Assembly: GCF_000701705.1 (NCBI RefSeq)
Contig: NZ_JNJP01000069.1
Coordinates: 1 to 19,655, forward strand
DNA: 19,655 nucleotides
From: Bilophila wadsworthia ATCC 49260
Lineage (GTDB): Bacteria > Desulfobacterota > Desulfovibrionia > Desulfovibrionales > Desulfovibrionaceae
Direction: 5' to 3'
The notes under the pieces: model-generated
The model's input: only the letters and a program-made list of their open reading frames with translations
Told to the model about the DNA's origin: nothing
Database searches by the model: none
Shown: piece by piece, positions 9,442-16,507 of the stretch
How positions within the stretch are numbered: the first letter of the stretch is position 1
Layout: the number at the start of each line of letters is the position of its first letter
Translations under genes and position numbers: made by a program

Positions 9442-9927
9442 GAAAAAGGGTCATATTCAGGAACGGACTATAGCTATATGAAAATGAAAGTCAATATCTA
9501 AAGTTTTTTCAAAACGTCTCAAGCAGAGGTTGACGGGTGCTTGGCCATGGCTCGGGACGCCCTCTATCACCGCCGGAGAGTCCGTGATCTTCCGTTCTTT
9601 GCCAAGGCTGCACAGGCGTATGAGCACATGAACATACCTTCTGTATACTTCCATCATATATCTTATAAAAGGATGTCCAGCATGGTTTTTGATTATAAAA
9701 GAGTTTGTTAATCTTCCTATTTTATTGCTCTACTACATCTTGCCTGGGCATACGTGTTTTGAAGTGCTCTCCATTGACAGGAAGTAGTATACTTGTTAGT
9801 TTTATGTCGAATGTCGACATTATAGAAGACTCTATTCCTCTTACCTCTGAATTATGGTGCCTCTTGGTTCCATGAACAGTTCGAGTCTGGTTCCGCATAG
9901 TGCACAAAAGACAAAGGAGAACAATCT
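9442..9927. other. AT-rich intergenic region between divergent operons
   Basis: A gap of about 490 bases between the start of the leftward MoxR operon and the rightward hydrolase gene. A leftward 66-codon frame at 9457-9657 has no ribosome site or family resemblance and is probably not a gene. A possible promoter for the hydrolase has a perfect -35 TTGACA (9774-9779) but a poor -10 (TAGTTT, 9797-9802). A small inverted repeat ATGTCG/CGACAT lies at 9804-9820. Nothing else is evident. Confidence 0.5.
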
Positions 9928-10845
9928 ATGATATTCGCACACCTGCTGAGGATCTCATGTTTTGGATTTGTCGCGATGACACTTTGCCTTACAGGGATAA
10001 CCCATGCTTCGAACGTCACTCAAACCAACAATAATGGAATCATTGCGTTGCAGAATGCTTCTGGCGATCCAATGAGGGCGGGGAAAGTCAAACTCGAATA
10101 CTACGGGCATATGGCTTTTCGGATCATCACTCCAAACGGCCTTTCTATGCTCATAGATCCTTGGAAGAATGATCCCTCAGGGACATGGGGCATCTGGTTC
10201 CCCAAGGAATTTCCCCTCACAAAGGCGGATATAGCTGCATCCACGCATGGCCATTATGATCATAACGCGCTGAATCGAGTCGTGTCACACATGGTTATTG
10301 ACCGTATGGCCGGGCAATGGACGCTGTCCGATCTCCGTGTCACCGGTATTGCCGACAAACATCAGTACGAGGCCCCGGGACTGGTCCGCTGGACTGAGCT
10401 CTTCGCGGAGCGTGGGATAACTCATGTTCCCCCGAACAATCCCCCCATCCTTGACAACACGATTTTTATCATAGAAACCGGTGGGCTGCGAATCGTACAT
10501 TGGGGGGATAACCGACCGGATGCTCCTGAAGCCGTCTATAAGGCCATCGGACGACCCGATATTCTGATCCTCCCAATTGATGACTCCGTTCATGTCCTCA
10601 ATGGCCAACAAATCAGGACTATTCTTGATAAACTACAGCCTCATGTGGTGATCCCAACCCATTACCTGATCAAGAATGTAAGCTCAGTGGCCTCAACACT
10701 TCATACAGCGGACAAATGGGTCGCAACTCAGCCCTCTGTGAAAAATGTAGCTTCATCCATCGTGGTTACCCCTGAGCAAATCAAGAAATTCAATGGGCAT
10801 GTGCTGTATTTCGGACAAAATGTCATGGGAGACCCACAGCAATAA
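9928..10845 (+). CDS. Exported metallo-beta-lactamase-fold hydrolase
   Basis: A 305-residue metal-dependent hydrolase of the metallo-beta-lactamase superfamily, closest in style to UlaG/'Zn-dependent hydrolase' proteins. An N-terminal signal peptide (hydrophobic core about residues 6-24, likely cut after THA, residue 27) sends it to the periplasm. Metal ligands visible: HGHYDH (107-112), HWGD (H191) and PTHY (H245). The full fold is present and length is normal. ATG 9928 has a good AGGAG site. It is a single-gene unit with its own terminator. UlaG-like relatives include lactonases, phosphodiesterases and N-acyl-phosphatidylethanolamine phospholipase D-like enzymes; the substrate here cannot be named. 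It is probably cargo rather than a phage function. Confidence 0.85.
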   Translation: MIFAHLLRISCFGFVAMTLCLTGITHASNVTQTNNNGIIALQNASGDPMRAGKVKLEYYGHMAFRIITPNGLSMLIDPWKNDPSGTWGIWFPKEFPLTKADIAASTHGHYDHNALNRVVSHMVIDRMAGQWTLSDLRVTGIADKHQYEAPGLVRWTELFAERGITHVPPNNPPILDNTIFIIETGGLRIVHWGDNRPDAPEAVYKAIGRPDILILPIDDSVHVLNGQQIRTILDKLQPHVVIPTHYLIKNVSSVASTLHTADKWVATQPSVKNVASSIVVTPEQIKKFNGHVLYFGQNVMGDPQQ

Positions 10846-10909
10846 TCTCATGAGACTTTCAGTTTAACCGATAAATCTTCTTAAAGTCGATATTCGTATG
10901 TGTATGTAT

Positions 10910-10948
10910 GCGGTCAGTCCTTCGATATGGAGGGCTGACCGCCTTTTT
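10910..10948 (+). terminator. Intrinsic terminator after the hydrolase
   Basis: GCGGTCAG (10910-10917) pairs with CTGACCGC (10935-10942), with further partial pairing (TCC/GGA) inside, and is followed by CTTTTT. It lies 65 bases after the hydrolase stop. Confidence 0.85.
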
Positions 10949-11118
10949 CTGCTTTGAAGCAACTATTTCTTGTACAAAACATATGAACCTATATAAGTCG
11001 GGAAGCTAGATAATTCCGTTGTGGATGTCGGTAAGGACGTTTTTCTGGTTGGGGACGGCGGTGCGGAAAAATATGACGGCTCCGGTTTCGCGAATTTGCT
11101 TGATTTGTTGTCGCTATT

Positions 11119-11496
11119 TTACTCTTCCAACACAACCTTGATGCGCTGGCGCAGTTCAGCTGCTTTGCGGGCATTGCCTCGGGCGTAGGTCCGGCCCATC
11201 TGCCACAGTTCGCCGATGGCATCTTTGAGCCGGGTCGGGACCTCCTTACGCCGCATGGCCTGCCGCTGGAGCGTTTTGATCCTGTCGCGCCACTCGTTAC
11301 CCGGATTCTCGCTGCCACACCCATAGACGCACCGCCGGAATATCTCCGAGTCCTTGAAGCCGTCGAAGTCGTCCAGAAGGTCGCTGATGGCCTCCCGGAC
11401 GGCTTCTGTGGCGTCTGATGCGCTCTGTGCCCGCGCCGCCGGAGAGGAGAAGGCGACGCAGGCAACGAGGCACAGTGTGGCTAGGTTCCGTTTCAT
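11119..11496 (-). CDS. Small exported protein, copy A
   Basis: A 125-residue protein with a signal peptide (MKRNLATLCLVACVAFSSPA, probable cut near ARA/QS, residue 23) and a helical, charged mature domain containing a C-VYGC cysteine pair (residues 56 and 60). Family not recognised. Copy B (16508-16894) is identical at 91 of the last 100 residues but has an unrelated signal peptide. The start at 11496 is chosen because the signal peptide begins there; a longer in-frame start at 11604 would overlap the upstream gene. It begins 13 bases after the stop of the HsdR-N gene, so it is co-transcribed with it. A periplasmic role such as superinfection exclusion is possible but unproven. Confidence 0.75.
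   Translation of the reverse strand: MKRNLATLCLVACVAFSSPAARAQSASDATEAVREAISDLLDDFDGFKDSEIFRRCVYGCGSENPGNEWRDRIKTLQRQAMRRKEVPTRLKDAIGELWQMGRTYARGNARKAAELRQRIKVVLEE
11120..11431. repeat. Direct repeat A (312 bp, ~91% to repeat B)
   Basis: Aligns without gaps to 16509-16820 in the same orientation; I count about 28 mismatches in 312 positions. It covers the mature part of the exported protein. Similarity stops abruptly at the signal-peptide coding region on one side and just past the stop codon on the other. Confidence 0.9.
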
Positions 11497-11509
11497 TTGG
11501 ATATGGCGC

Positions 11510-12607
11510 TTACTGTTCTCCAAGGTAATAGCCCACGGTCGTTCTGAGGAGATCAGCATACTGGTAGATGTCGTCGAGTTTTTCGATCTTGTGTTTGGTT
11601 TCATTCTTATCCGCGTCGAAGGTGCCTATGTATTTGACCGACACGGAGTTGAAATGCATACGGCAGAGCGGCTTCCTGTTGTTCTCGTCAAGGAGGATGC
11701 CGCAATACGTCTGCCGATCGCGCATGACTACGCGGGCCGGGTCGACGACGCTGCACAGGATGGCCTTGATAATAAGGTAGCCTTCAATCTCCTCCTGCGT
11801 CGTCACGATGCCGGATTCGTTCTCCACGGCTTCTTCTACCTGTCCCTTTGCAGGCTCGGCGGGTTCGTCCAGTACACTGGCATACGTATTCGGGCGGGCT
11901 ATGCCCTGAATGCGGGACAGCAGGATGTCATTGATGTAGTGGTCGAACGCGAGGGAGATTTTGGGACGGAAGTCATCAAGGACGCTGGCCCTGAGCTGCC
12001 CGTCATAGATTTGGGCGACAAAGTGTTTCACAAAGGTATCTGAGGGAGACGCCAGCTCTTGGGCGATGAGTTGCTTGATCTGCCGGAGATGTTTTAGGTC
12101 CTGTGCGGCGGACAGAGCGACATCAACGTCGAAGGAGTCGTTGGCGAGTTTCTTCAATTCGGGGATGAGGGCCTCTTCCAGCTTATCGAAGTTGAATATC
12201 ATGAATGGTTTGTCATCCATGATGTTCGGCTTGTCGAGGTCGGAGAAGAACTGGTATTGCACACCGTCCGTCAGGATGGCGAGGCGTGCGGTAGGCGTGT
12301 TGTGGAAGTAGCGGTGGAGCTGGTCGGCCTTGCCGGAATCAAGGCAGGTCCCGGCGCATTTGGCTTCGATGAGGATGATGACCTCTCCGTCGCGCTTGAT
12401 AGCGTAATCCACCTTTTCACCCTTTTTAGTACCTACGTCGGCCGTGTACTCGGGGACGACGATGCGCGGGTCAAAGGTGTCATAGCCGAGCGCTTGAAGG
12501 AACGGCAAGATAAGCGCGTTTTTCGTCGCTTCTTCCGTTACGGATGCGTGTTCCCTCAGTTCTTGGATACGTGTCGCCAGTGCCTTGACCCGATCTGAAA
12601 ATTCCAT
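11510..12607 (-). CDS. Stand-alone type I restriction HsdR N-terminal-domain protein
   Basis: A 365-residue soluble protein whose N-terminal ~150 residues match the HSDR_N nuclease domain of type I restriction R subunits: TEEATKN (E26 region), D67 in VDYAI, and IEAK with E81 and K83, the PD-(D/E)xK catalytic set. The C-terminal half is helical followed by a beta-rich segment, with no helicase motors. Such stand-alone proteins are common in prophages and annotated 'type I restriction enzyme HsdR N-terminal domain-containing'. No HsdM or HsdS is nearby, so it is not part of a classical type I system. ATG 12607 is preceded by GGGGGA. The exported-protein copy A follows in the same operon. Nuclease activity is predicted only. 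Confidence 0.85.
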   Translation of the reverse strand: MEFSDRVKALATRIQELREHASVTEEATKNALILPFLQALGYDTFDPRIVVPEYTADVGTKKGEKVDYAIKRDGEVIILIEAKCAGTCLDSGKADQLHRYFHNTPTARLAILTDGVQYQFFSDLDKPNIMDDKPFMIFNFDKLEEALIPELKKLANDSFDVDVALSAAQDLKHLRQIKQLIAQELASPSDTFVKHFVAQIYDGQLRASVLDDFRPKISLAFDHYINDILLSRIQGIARPNTYASVLDEPAEPAKGQVEEAVENESGIVTTQEEIEGYLIIKAILCSVVDPARVVMRDRQTYCGILLDENNRKPLCRMHFNSVSVKYIGTFDADKNETKHKIEKLDDIYQYADLLRTTVGYYLGEQ

Positions 12608-12943
12608 GTTTCCCCCATGATGGTTTCGGAAGAGCAGCTTGTCCTCATATTGTTCGCTGCAACTACTCCCTTCTTGGAAAGCAGCAGTGTTCCGGCATCC
12701 GTCCTGGCTGCTTTAGCGCAAGTCCGGTCATTTCCTCTACTGGATTTTCAGTTCTGGCTTATCAAAACATCGTTATAGACACAACCATGAAGGGGAAAAT
12801 TTGGAAAAGGTGTTTTGGGCCACTCTCTTTTTGACAAGAATACATTTTTTATCTAAAATTGTTAATTATGATGAATGAATAAAGCTAGAGGTAAAAAAGT
12901 TATGACTGAGGTAGGATACCCCCAAAGTGTAAGGGGGTTCATT
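12608..12943. other. Intergenic region with divergent starts
   Basis: Divergent spacer between the HsdR-N operon (leftward) and the small regulator (rightward). It contains the strong rightward promoter at 12831-12859. I see no convincing leftward promoter and no further gene. In the transcribed leader, CCCCC (12919-12923) can pair with GGGGG (12933-12937), which would mask the ribosome site of the ATG at 12944. Confidence 0.5.
12831..12859 (+). promoter_or_regulatory. Strong sigma70-type promoter
   Basis: TTGACA (12831-12836), 17-bp spacer, TAAAAT (12854-12859). Transcription would begin near 12866 and read into the small regulator gene. Confidence 0.75.
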
Positions 12944-13246
12944 ATGGATGAAAAAATGAGGCCTATCTTGGAACGGGTCACGGCTGAACATCTTTTTGTA
13001 GATGCCAGAAAGAAAGCCGGGATGACCTTCGACAAGTTGGCTAGTGTTGCCTATCCCAGTCAAAAAATTGAATCATCCCGAATGAAAGTGCACCGTTTTT
13101 TGAAACCGCAAGTAAACGGATTGCCTAAGAATATGTATTTATACGACTTCATCTTATTTTGCGAGGCGTTGAACGTCGACCCTGTTCGGACCTTGGCCGA
13201 GATTCTCAATAAGGTAGAACACGAGGTACAAACCGAAGAAAAATAA
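12944..13246 (+). CDS. Small HTH-like putative regulator
   Basis: A 100-residue protein (123 if started at ATG 12875, 114 from 12902). The segment FVDARKKAGMTFDKLASVAYPSQKIESSRMKVHRFL followed by LYDFILFCEALNVDP has the helix pattern of an XRE-type helix-turn-helix, although the usual recognition-helix residues are not conventional. Start 12944 is preferred because AAGGGGG stands at good spacing. However, that site can be locked in a hairpin with CCCCC upstream, so 12902 (GAGG 10 bases upstream) may also be used. A strong promoter lies at 12831 and a clean terminator at 13274, so it is a single-gene unit. It lies between the two restriction-type units and might control either (inference). Confidence 0.65.
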   Translation: MDEKMRPILERVTAEHLFVDARKKAGMTFDKLASVAYPSQKIESSRMKVHRFLKPQVNGLPKNMYLYDFILFCEALNVDPVRTLAEILNKVEHEVQTEEK

Positions 13247-13273
13247 ATCTCCACTCGCTATAAACATTAAAAT

Positions 13274-13296
13274 AAGCTACTTCGGTAGCTTTTTTT
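13274..13296 (+). terminator. Intrinsic terminator after the regulator
   Basis: AAGCTAC (13274-13280), a TTCG tetraloop, GTAGCTT (13285-13291) and a T-run to 13296. It lies 27 bases after the stop codon. Confidence 0.9.
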
Positions 13297-13364
13297 GCGC
13301 CCTCATTCTAGCTATATTAGATAATTTTGTTGACTTAAACTAGCTAATAACGTTAATTCGATTT

Positions 13365-13555
13365 CAACGGCAGAATACAGAGGGATTCCCGTTCGGTTCA
13401 TTGACAATCAGCCCCGGTGAAACCCTAGAGCCTAGGCGGGCACGGCGCTTAGGTGCGGGCGGAGGGCTCGGTCGGCTTTGACGTCGGCTGTGAAAAGGTG
13501 TCAAAGGATAGGAGGGACTATCCAAAGAGGGGAGGCGAAAGCCTCCCCCTCTTTA
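13365..13555 (+). ncRNA. Candidate structured noncoding RNA, unassigned
   Basis: A GC-rich block of about 190 bases with no credible ORF, set between AT-rich sequence and a terminator-like hairpin. Visible helices in order: AACGG (13366-13370) with CCGTT, closing a GAAT/ATTC inner stem; GGTTCA with TGAAACC; GAGCC (13428-13432) with GGCTC, enclosing GCAC/GTGC; CTTTGAC (13476-13482) with GTCAAAG (13500-13506); GGATAG (13506-13511) with CTATCC (13518-13523); then the terminal hairpin. The chained hairpins suggest a real RNA. The style recalls IscB-associated HEARO/omega RNAs, but no IscB/TnpB-like gene is present and the resemblance is from memory only. A leader, attachment site or decayed element is also possible. 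Strand is inferred from the terminal hairpin. Confidence 0.45.
13524..13554. terminator. Strong hairpin, probably bidirectional terminator
   Basis: AAAGAGGGGAGGC (13524-13536) pairs with GCCTCC-CCCTCTTT (to 13554) across a GAAA tetraloop with one bulged base. It ends about 20 bases before the stop of the leftward vsr gene at 13574, so it can terminate the restriction operon as well as the candidate RNA. T-runs are short on both sides. Confidence 0.75.
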
Positions 13556-13573
13556 TGTTATACCTTCCCTATC

Positions 13574-14014
13574 CTAATAAGGAAAACCCGCTTGCCCCGT
13601 TTCTATTTGGAAGATAAAATCCTCAATGGCTTCTACGCATTGGGCAGTATTATTGAGGATTTCCTGCCCCCAAAAACGGAAGACAGTCCATCCTAGGTTG
13701 AGCAGCTCTTTATCTACAGCCTTATCCCTTTCCATGTTCCGTTCTATTTTTTTTATCCAATACTCTTTATTTACACCGAGCCGAAGTTTTTTCCTTCCCC
13801 AATCATGGCCGTGGAAAAATTCGCTATCACAAAAGACGGCAATTCTGTATTTAGGCAAGACAATGTCGGGTGTCCCGGGTAACGACTTATCGTTTTTCCG
13901 GTAACGGTAGCCTTTATGCCAGAGCGCTTTCCGCAAGATAATCTCGATTTTTGTGTCTTTGCCTTTGATATGGGACATCGTCTTGCTACGTTGGCTGGGA
14001 GACATTTGATCCAT
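13574..14014 (-). CDS. vsr: Very-short-patch repair endonuclease (Vsr)
   Basis: Vsr family nuclease, 146 residues, which nicks next to T:G mismatches created by deamination of 5-methylcytosine and so protects sites of the companion methyltransferase. Family signatures: MDQMSPSQRSKTMSHIKGKDTK at the N-terminus, RYRKNDKSLPGTPDIVLPKYRIAVF, the catalytic-region aspartate in PDIV, and FFHGHDW. Start 14014 is chosen for its AGG site seven bases upstream and normal family length; the open frame extends to 14143 but overlaps the upstream gene. It is the last gene of the leftward methyltransferase-endonuclease-vsr operon, 76 bases after the endonuclease stop. The usual FVHGCFWH zinc-type sequence reads FCDSEFFH, as in many R-M-associated Vsr proteins. 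Confidence 0.92.
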   Translation of the reverse strand: MDQMSPSQRSKTMSHIKGKDTKIEIILRKALWHKGYRYRKNDKSLPGTPDIVLPKYRIAVFCDSEFFHGHDWGRKKLRLGVNKEYWIKKIERNMERDKAVDKELLNLGWTVFRFWGQEILNNTAQCVEAIEDFIFQIETGQAGFPY

Positions 14015-14090
14015 ACAGCTACCTGTCCTTCCGTGGTTCCCCCTTTGGGATAGACCTAGGGGGAGGCCCAGAAAGGGCCACAATGCACTT

Positions 14091-15170
14091 TTATTGAGGG
14101 CGGCAGGGTTCCATGAAGCAATCCAAAAGTTTTTCGTTGACACATTCCCCGGACAGCCCGCGCCTATGGCAAAGGCTATGAAGCTCTTCGACTGCAGAAT
14201 AGGGGAAGAATTGTGTATTTAGAGAAAAAAACTGCTCGTGGTTCGCTTTCTCAAAAACAGAATTGCGATCTTCATCAGGAGCAACGATAACCCAACGGAT
14301 ACCAGCCAGTGCTGGTCCAAAATCCTGTAGTTTTTTCATCCTAGTCAGCCCCGATGTAACCCCTGTCGTGTGTTCGACCTCCATCACTGCAGGCATAAGC
14401 TTCCCGTTTTTGAACCAGATACAATCAATCAGCGAGGCTGTGTGTATCGCATCTTCATATGCCGCTAAGACGCGTTCGTCCGATAGCCTTGATATGACAC
14501 CTTCCATTTCTCCAATGGGTGTTTGACCGTATTTAAAACCTTTGTCGTTTTGTGCAATCCAAGTACGGAAACCAAGGCGGTTCCCAATTTGAAGAAGGGC
14601 TATCTGGATTTGCAAGTGCCTCCTTTTTACATCAATGGGCAAAGGATCTGGTACAGGTACCCCATCTTCAAAGCCTATAAGCGCATCATATGCTACAAAC
14701 TGTTGAGGAAGCTCGGAAATTGCCCGTAGGTTGCCAAGGGGGCTTTCCTGTAGCTGTCCATTTGCATGGGGGGAGCTTGGCAACCATAAGAGGTGCTTAT
14801 GTCCTTCTTTTATAGCCTGTGAATTCCGTATGATTTCAATCCGCCCTGGTTTGCACCAAAAGAAATCAGGGGTATGGGCTAATAAAGTTTCAAAAGCAGA
14901 GCGGGTATTATAACTAGCACCAAGGATACGGTCGAAGTTTAATGGTACATTTTCAACAATTGCGTTTGCAATTCTCCAGATCATCTCAGTAGAAATGCTA
15001 GCTTTTGAGATCCCATCTGCTGTTTTCCTTTCGATAAAAATAGGCCCTTCAGGCTTCACTATCCTAAGTATTTTTATCTGTGTACGAGTACTTGAATTGA
15101 TATAATTATACCATTCTTTTTTGGAAAGCCTATCAATTGCAGAAACAATATTGCTTGCTGTTATTTGCAT
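14091..15170 (-). CDS. Putative type II restriction endonuclease
   Basis: A 359-residue protein whose start overlaps the end of the cytosine methyltransferase gene by 10 bases, the usual coupling of a restriction pair. The C-terminal third carries SLIDCIWFKNGKLMPAVMEVEHTTGVTSGLTRM. Here D249, then E264-x-E266, looks like a PD-(D/E)xK nuclease core of the E-x-E/EHTT variety seen in some restriction-type proteins. The classical lysine of ExK is absent. The N-terminal 200 residues are not recognised and may form the target-recognition part. With Vsr following, the most likely role is the cognate nuclease of the methyltransferase. Catalytic assignment is inference; target unknown. Confidence 0.65.
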   Translation of the reverse strand: MQITASNIVSAIDRLSKKEWYNYINSSTRTQIKILRIVKPEGPIFIERKTADGISKASISTEMIWRIANAIVENVPLNFDRILGASYNTRSAFETLLAHTPDFFWCKPGRIEIIRNSQAIKEGHKHLLWLPSSPHANGQLQESPLGNLRAISELPQQFVAYDALIGFEDGVPVPDPLPIDVKRRHLQIQIALLQIGNRLGFRTWIAQNDKGFKYGQTPIGEMEGVISRLSDERVLAAYEDAIHTASLIDCIWFKNGKLMPAVMEVEHTTGVTSGLTRMKKLQDFGPALAGIRWVIVAPDEDRNSVFEKANHEQFFSLNTQFFPYSAVEELHSLCHRRGLSGECVNEKLLDCFMEPCRPQ

Positions 15171-16279
15171 GGATTATTCTCCCGCAAGAAAACCATTATT
15201 GACTTAGCAATTCCTTTTGCCGCGAGGAAGGGGACTCCATTCCCGACAGTTTTAAACATATTTGTCAAAGTCATGGAGCTTGGCAATTCAAAGGCCTTTG
15301 GCAAAGACTGTATCGCAAGGGCTTCAGAAACAGATATCCTTCTGGGCAAGTAGGGATGGATATGGACTTCATTATTGCCGTATGCCGCAGTAGGGGAATA
15401 TCTCCATCGGTGAAGCCTCTTGTATGATTTTTTTGAATCGTCGCCTTCCAGTAGCGTCATGAATTTTTTTAAGCCAGCTTTGGGCCGGAAATGGTGTGAC
15501 GCATTTGGATGCCTTCCGACATCATTTTTATCAAACCAGTACTGTACCGTCAGTTCAAGGGGGACCGCAGTAGGTGGAGAATCAGAACCCTCTTCTCCGC
15601 TTTTGGGCCAAGGGAAATCAAAAGCGCTCCGATTTGGATAGACAGTGGCTGTCATCCAATCAAAATATTCAATCTTCTTCTTAAGTTGCCCATTCCGGAC
15701 GCCAAAAAGGATAATGCGTTCCCTGTCTTGTGGGGCGCCATATTCGATTGCGTTGATGAGTCGTTCTGTGCAGGAATATCCGCTCCTGTGGAGTTGCTCC
15801 TTTATGTTATTAAAAAATTCCCTATGTTTTGCTGTCCTGTATAGCCCTTTGACATTTTCAAAAACAAAAAAGTCAGGCAGGTGTCGGCATATGACGTCGA
15901 TATATGATTGTGAAAGTTTGCCGTTTTCTCCTTTTATACCACGGTTTTTCCCGCCAACAGAGAAGTCAGGGCATGGCGGGCCACCAATAAACCCTATTAG
16001 TTTTTTATCTTTCCTTGATCCCTCGACAGCTATCGCGAGGGATTTTTCCTCATGGTTGAGAAAGTCTTCTATACTACAGTTGTAGTAGCCGTATTTAGGC
16101 TGGCCTATCCCCATATTTTGTCTAGAAAATTTGTATGCATCTAAAAATGGAGTAAATAATTCATTGACAAATACTATTTCGTAACCTTCTGACTCAAATC
16201 CGAGATCTAGAAAACCAGACCCAGAAAAAAATGAAAATATATGTGGATGCAATCCGTCAGAGTATTTTTCGAAAGACAT
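15161..16279 (-). CDS. DNA (cytosine-5) methyltransferase
   Basis: A C5-cytosine DNA methyltransferase of 372 residues with all core motifs in order: I FFSGSGFLDLGFE (17-29), IV GGPPCPDFS with catalytic C103, VI FENVKGL (140-146), VIII QDRERIILFGVR (184-195), a target-recognition region (~200-300), IX RRISVSEALAIQSLP and X NMFKTVGNGVP. It methylates the recognition site to protect DNA from the partner endonuclease next in the operon, which starts within its last codons; Vsr then repairs deamination damage. The gene is AT-rich relative to the phage genes, suggesting the operon was acquired as a unit. A perfect TATAAT -10 lies upstream at 16390-16395. Confidence 0.93.
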   Translation of the reverse strand: MSFEKYSDGLHPHIFSFFSGSGFLDLGFESEGYEIVFVNELFTPFLDAYKFSRQNMGIGQPKYGYYNCSIEDFLNHEEKSLAIAVEGSRKDKKLIGFIGGPPCPDFSVGGKNRGIKGENGKLSQSYIDVICRHLPDFFVFENVKGLYRTAKHREFFNNIKEQLHRSGYSCTERLINAIEYGAPQDRERIILFGVRNGQLKKKIEYFDWMTATVYPNRSAFDFPWPKSGEEGSDSPPTAVPLELTVQYWFDKNDVGRHPNASHHFRPKAGLKKFMTLLEGDDSKKSYKRLHRWRYSPTAAYGNNEVHIHPYLPRRISVSEALAIQSLPKAFELPSSMTLTNMFKTVGNGVPFLAAKGIAKSIMVFLRENNPCK

Positions 16280-16347
16280 GTAATAAGCCCTATTGTGATC
16301 AAGTGGATATGGAGGTTACCAAGAGGATTAAAACAGATTTGCCAATG

Positions 16348-16365
16348 CTAATTGTATATAATTAG
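16348..16365. promoter_or_regulatory. 18-bp near-palindrome in the restriction operon leader
   Basis: CTAATT-GTATAT-AATTAG lies about 25 bases downstream of the candidate -10 (TATAAT on the minus strand, 16395-16390), inside the leader of the methyltransferase gene. Such positioning suits an operator for a controller protein; the small regulator at 12944 is a possible partner but nothing links them directly. No good -35 accompanies the -10. Confidence 0.35.
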
Positions 16366-16507
16366 TGTAAGAGAGTTAAAAACTTATACATTATACCCAT
16401 AAATTGTTCATAGCTATTACGCCCGGAGGAGTCCTTGCTTACTATATGAAATCATCAAAGGCGATTGGACGAAGTCCTTCGGCTTCACTGTAGATTTGGC
16501 GGGCTCT

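Noticed and set aside
9541..9640. Residues resembling a HicB-like antitoxin fragment on the + strand
   Set aside because: The resemblance needs frame changes and covers only a few residues; too weak to call.
11354..12043. 229-codon + strand frame
   Set aside because: Antisense to the HsdR-N gene with no ribosome site and no recognisable domain.
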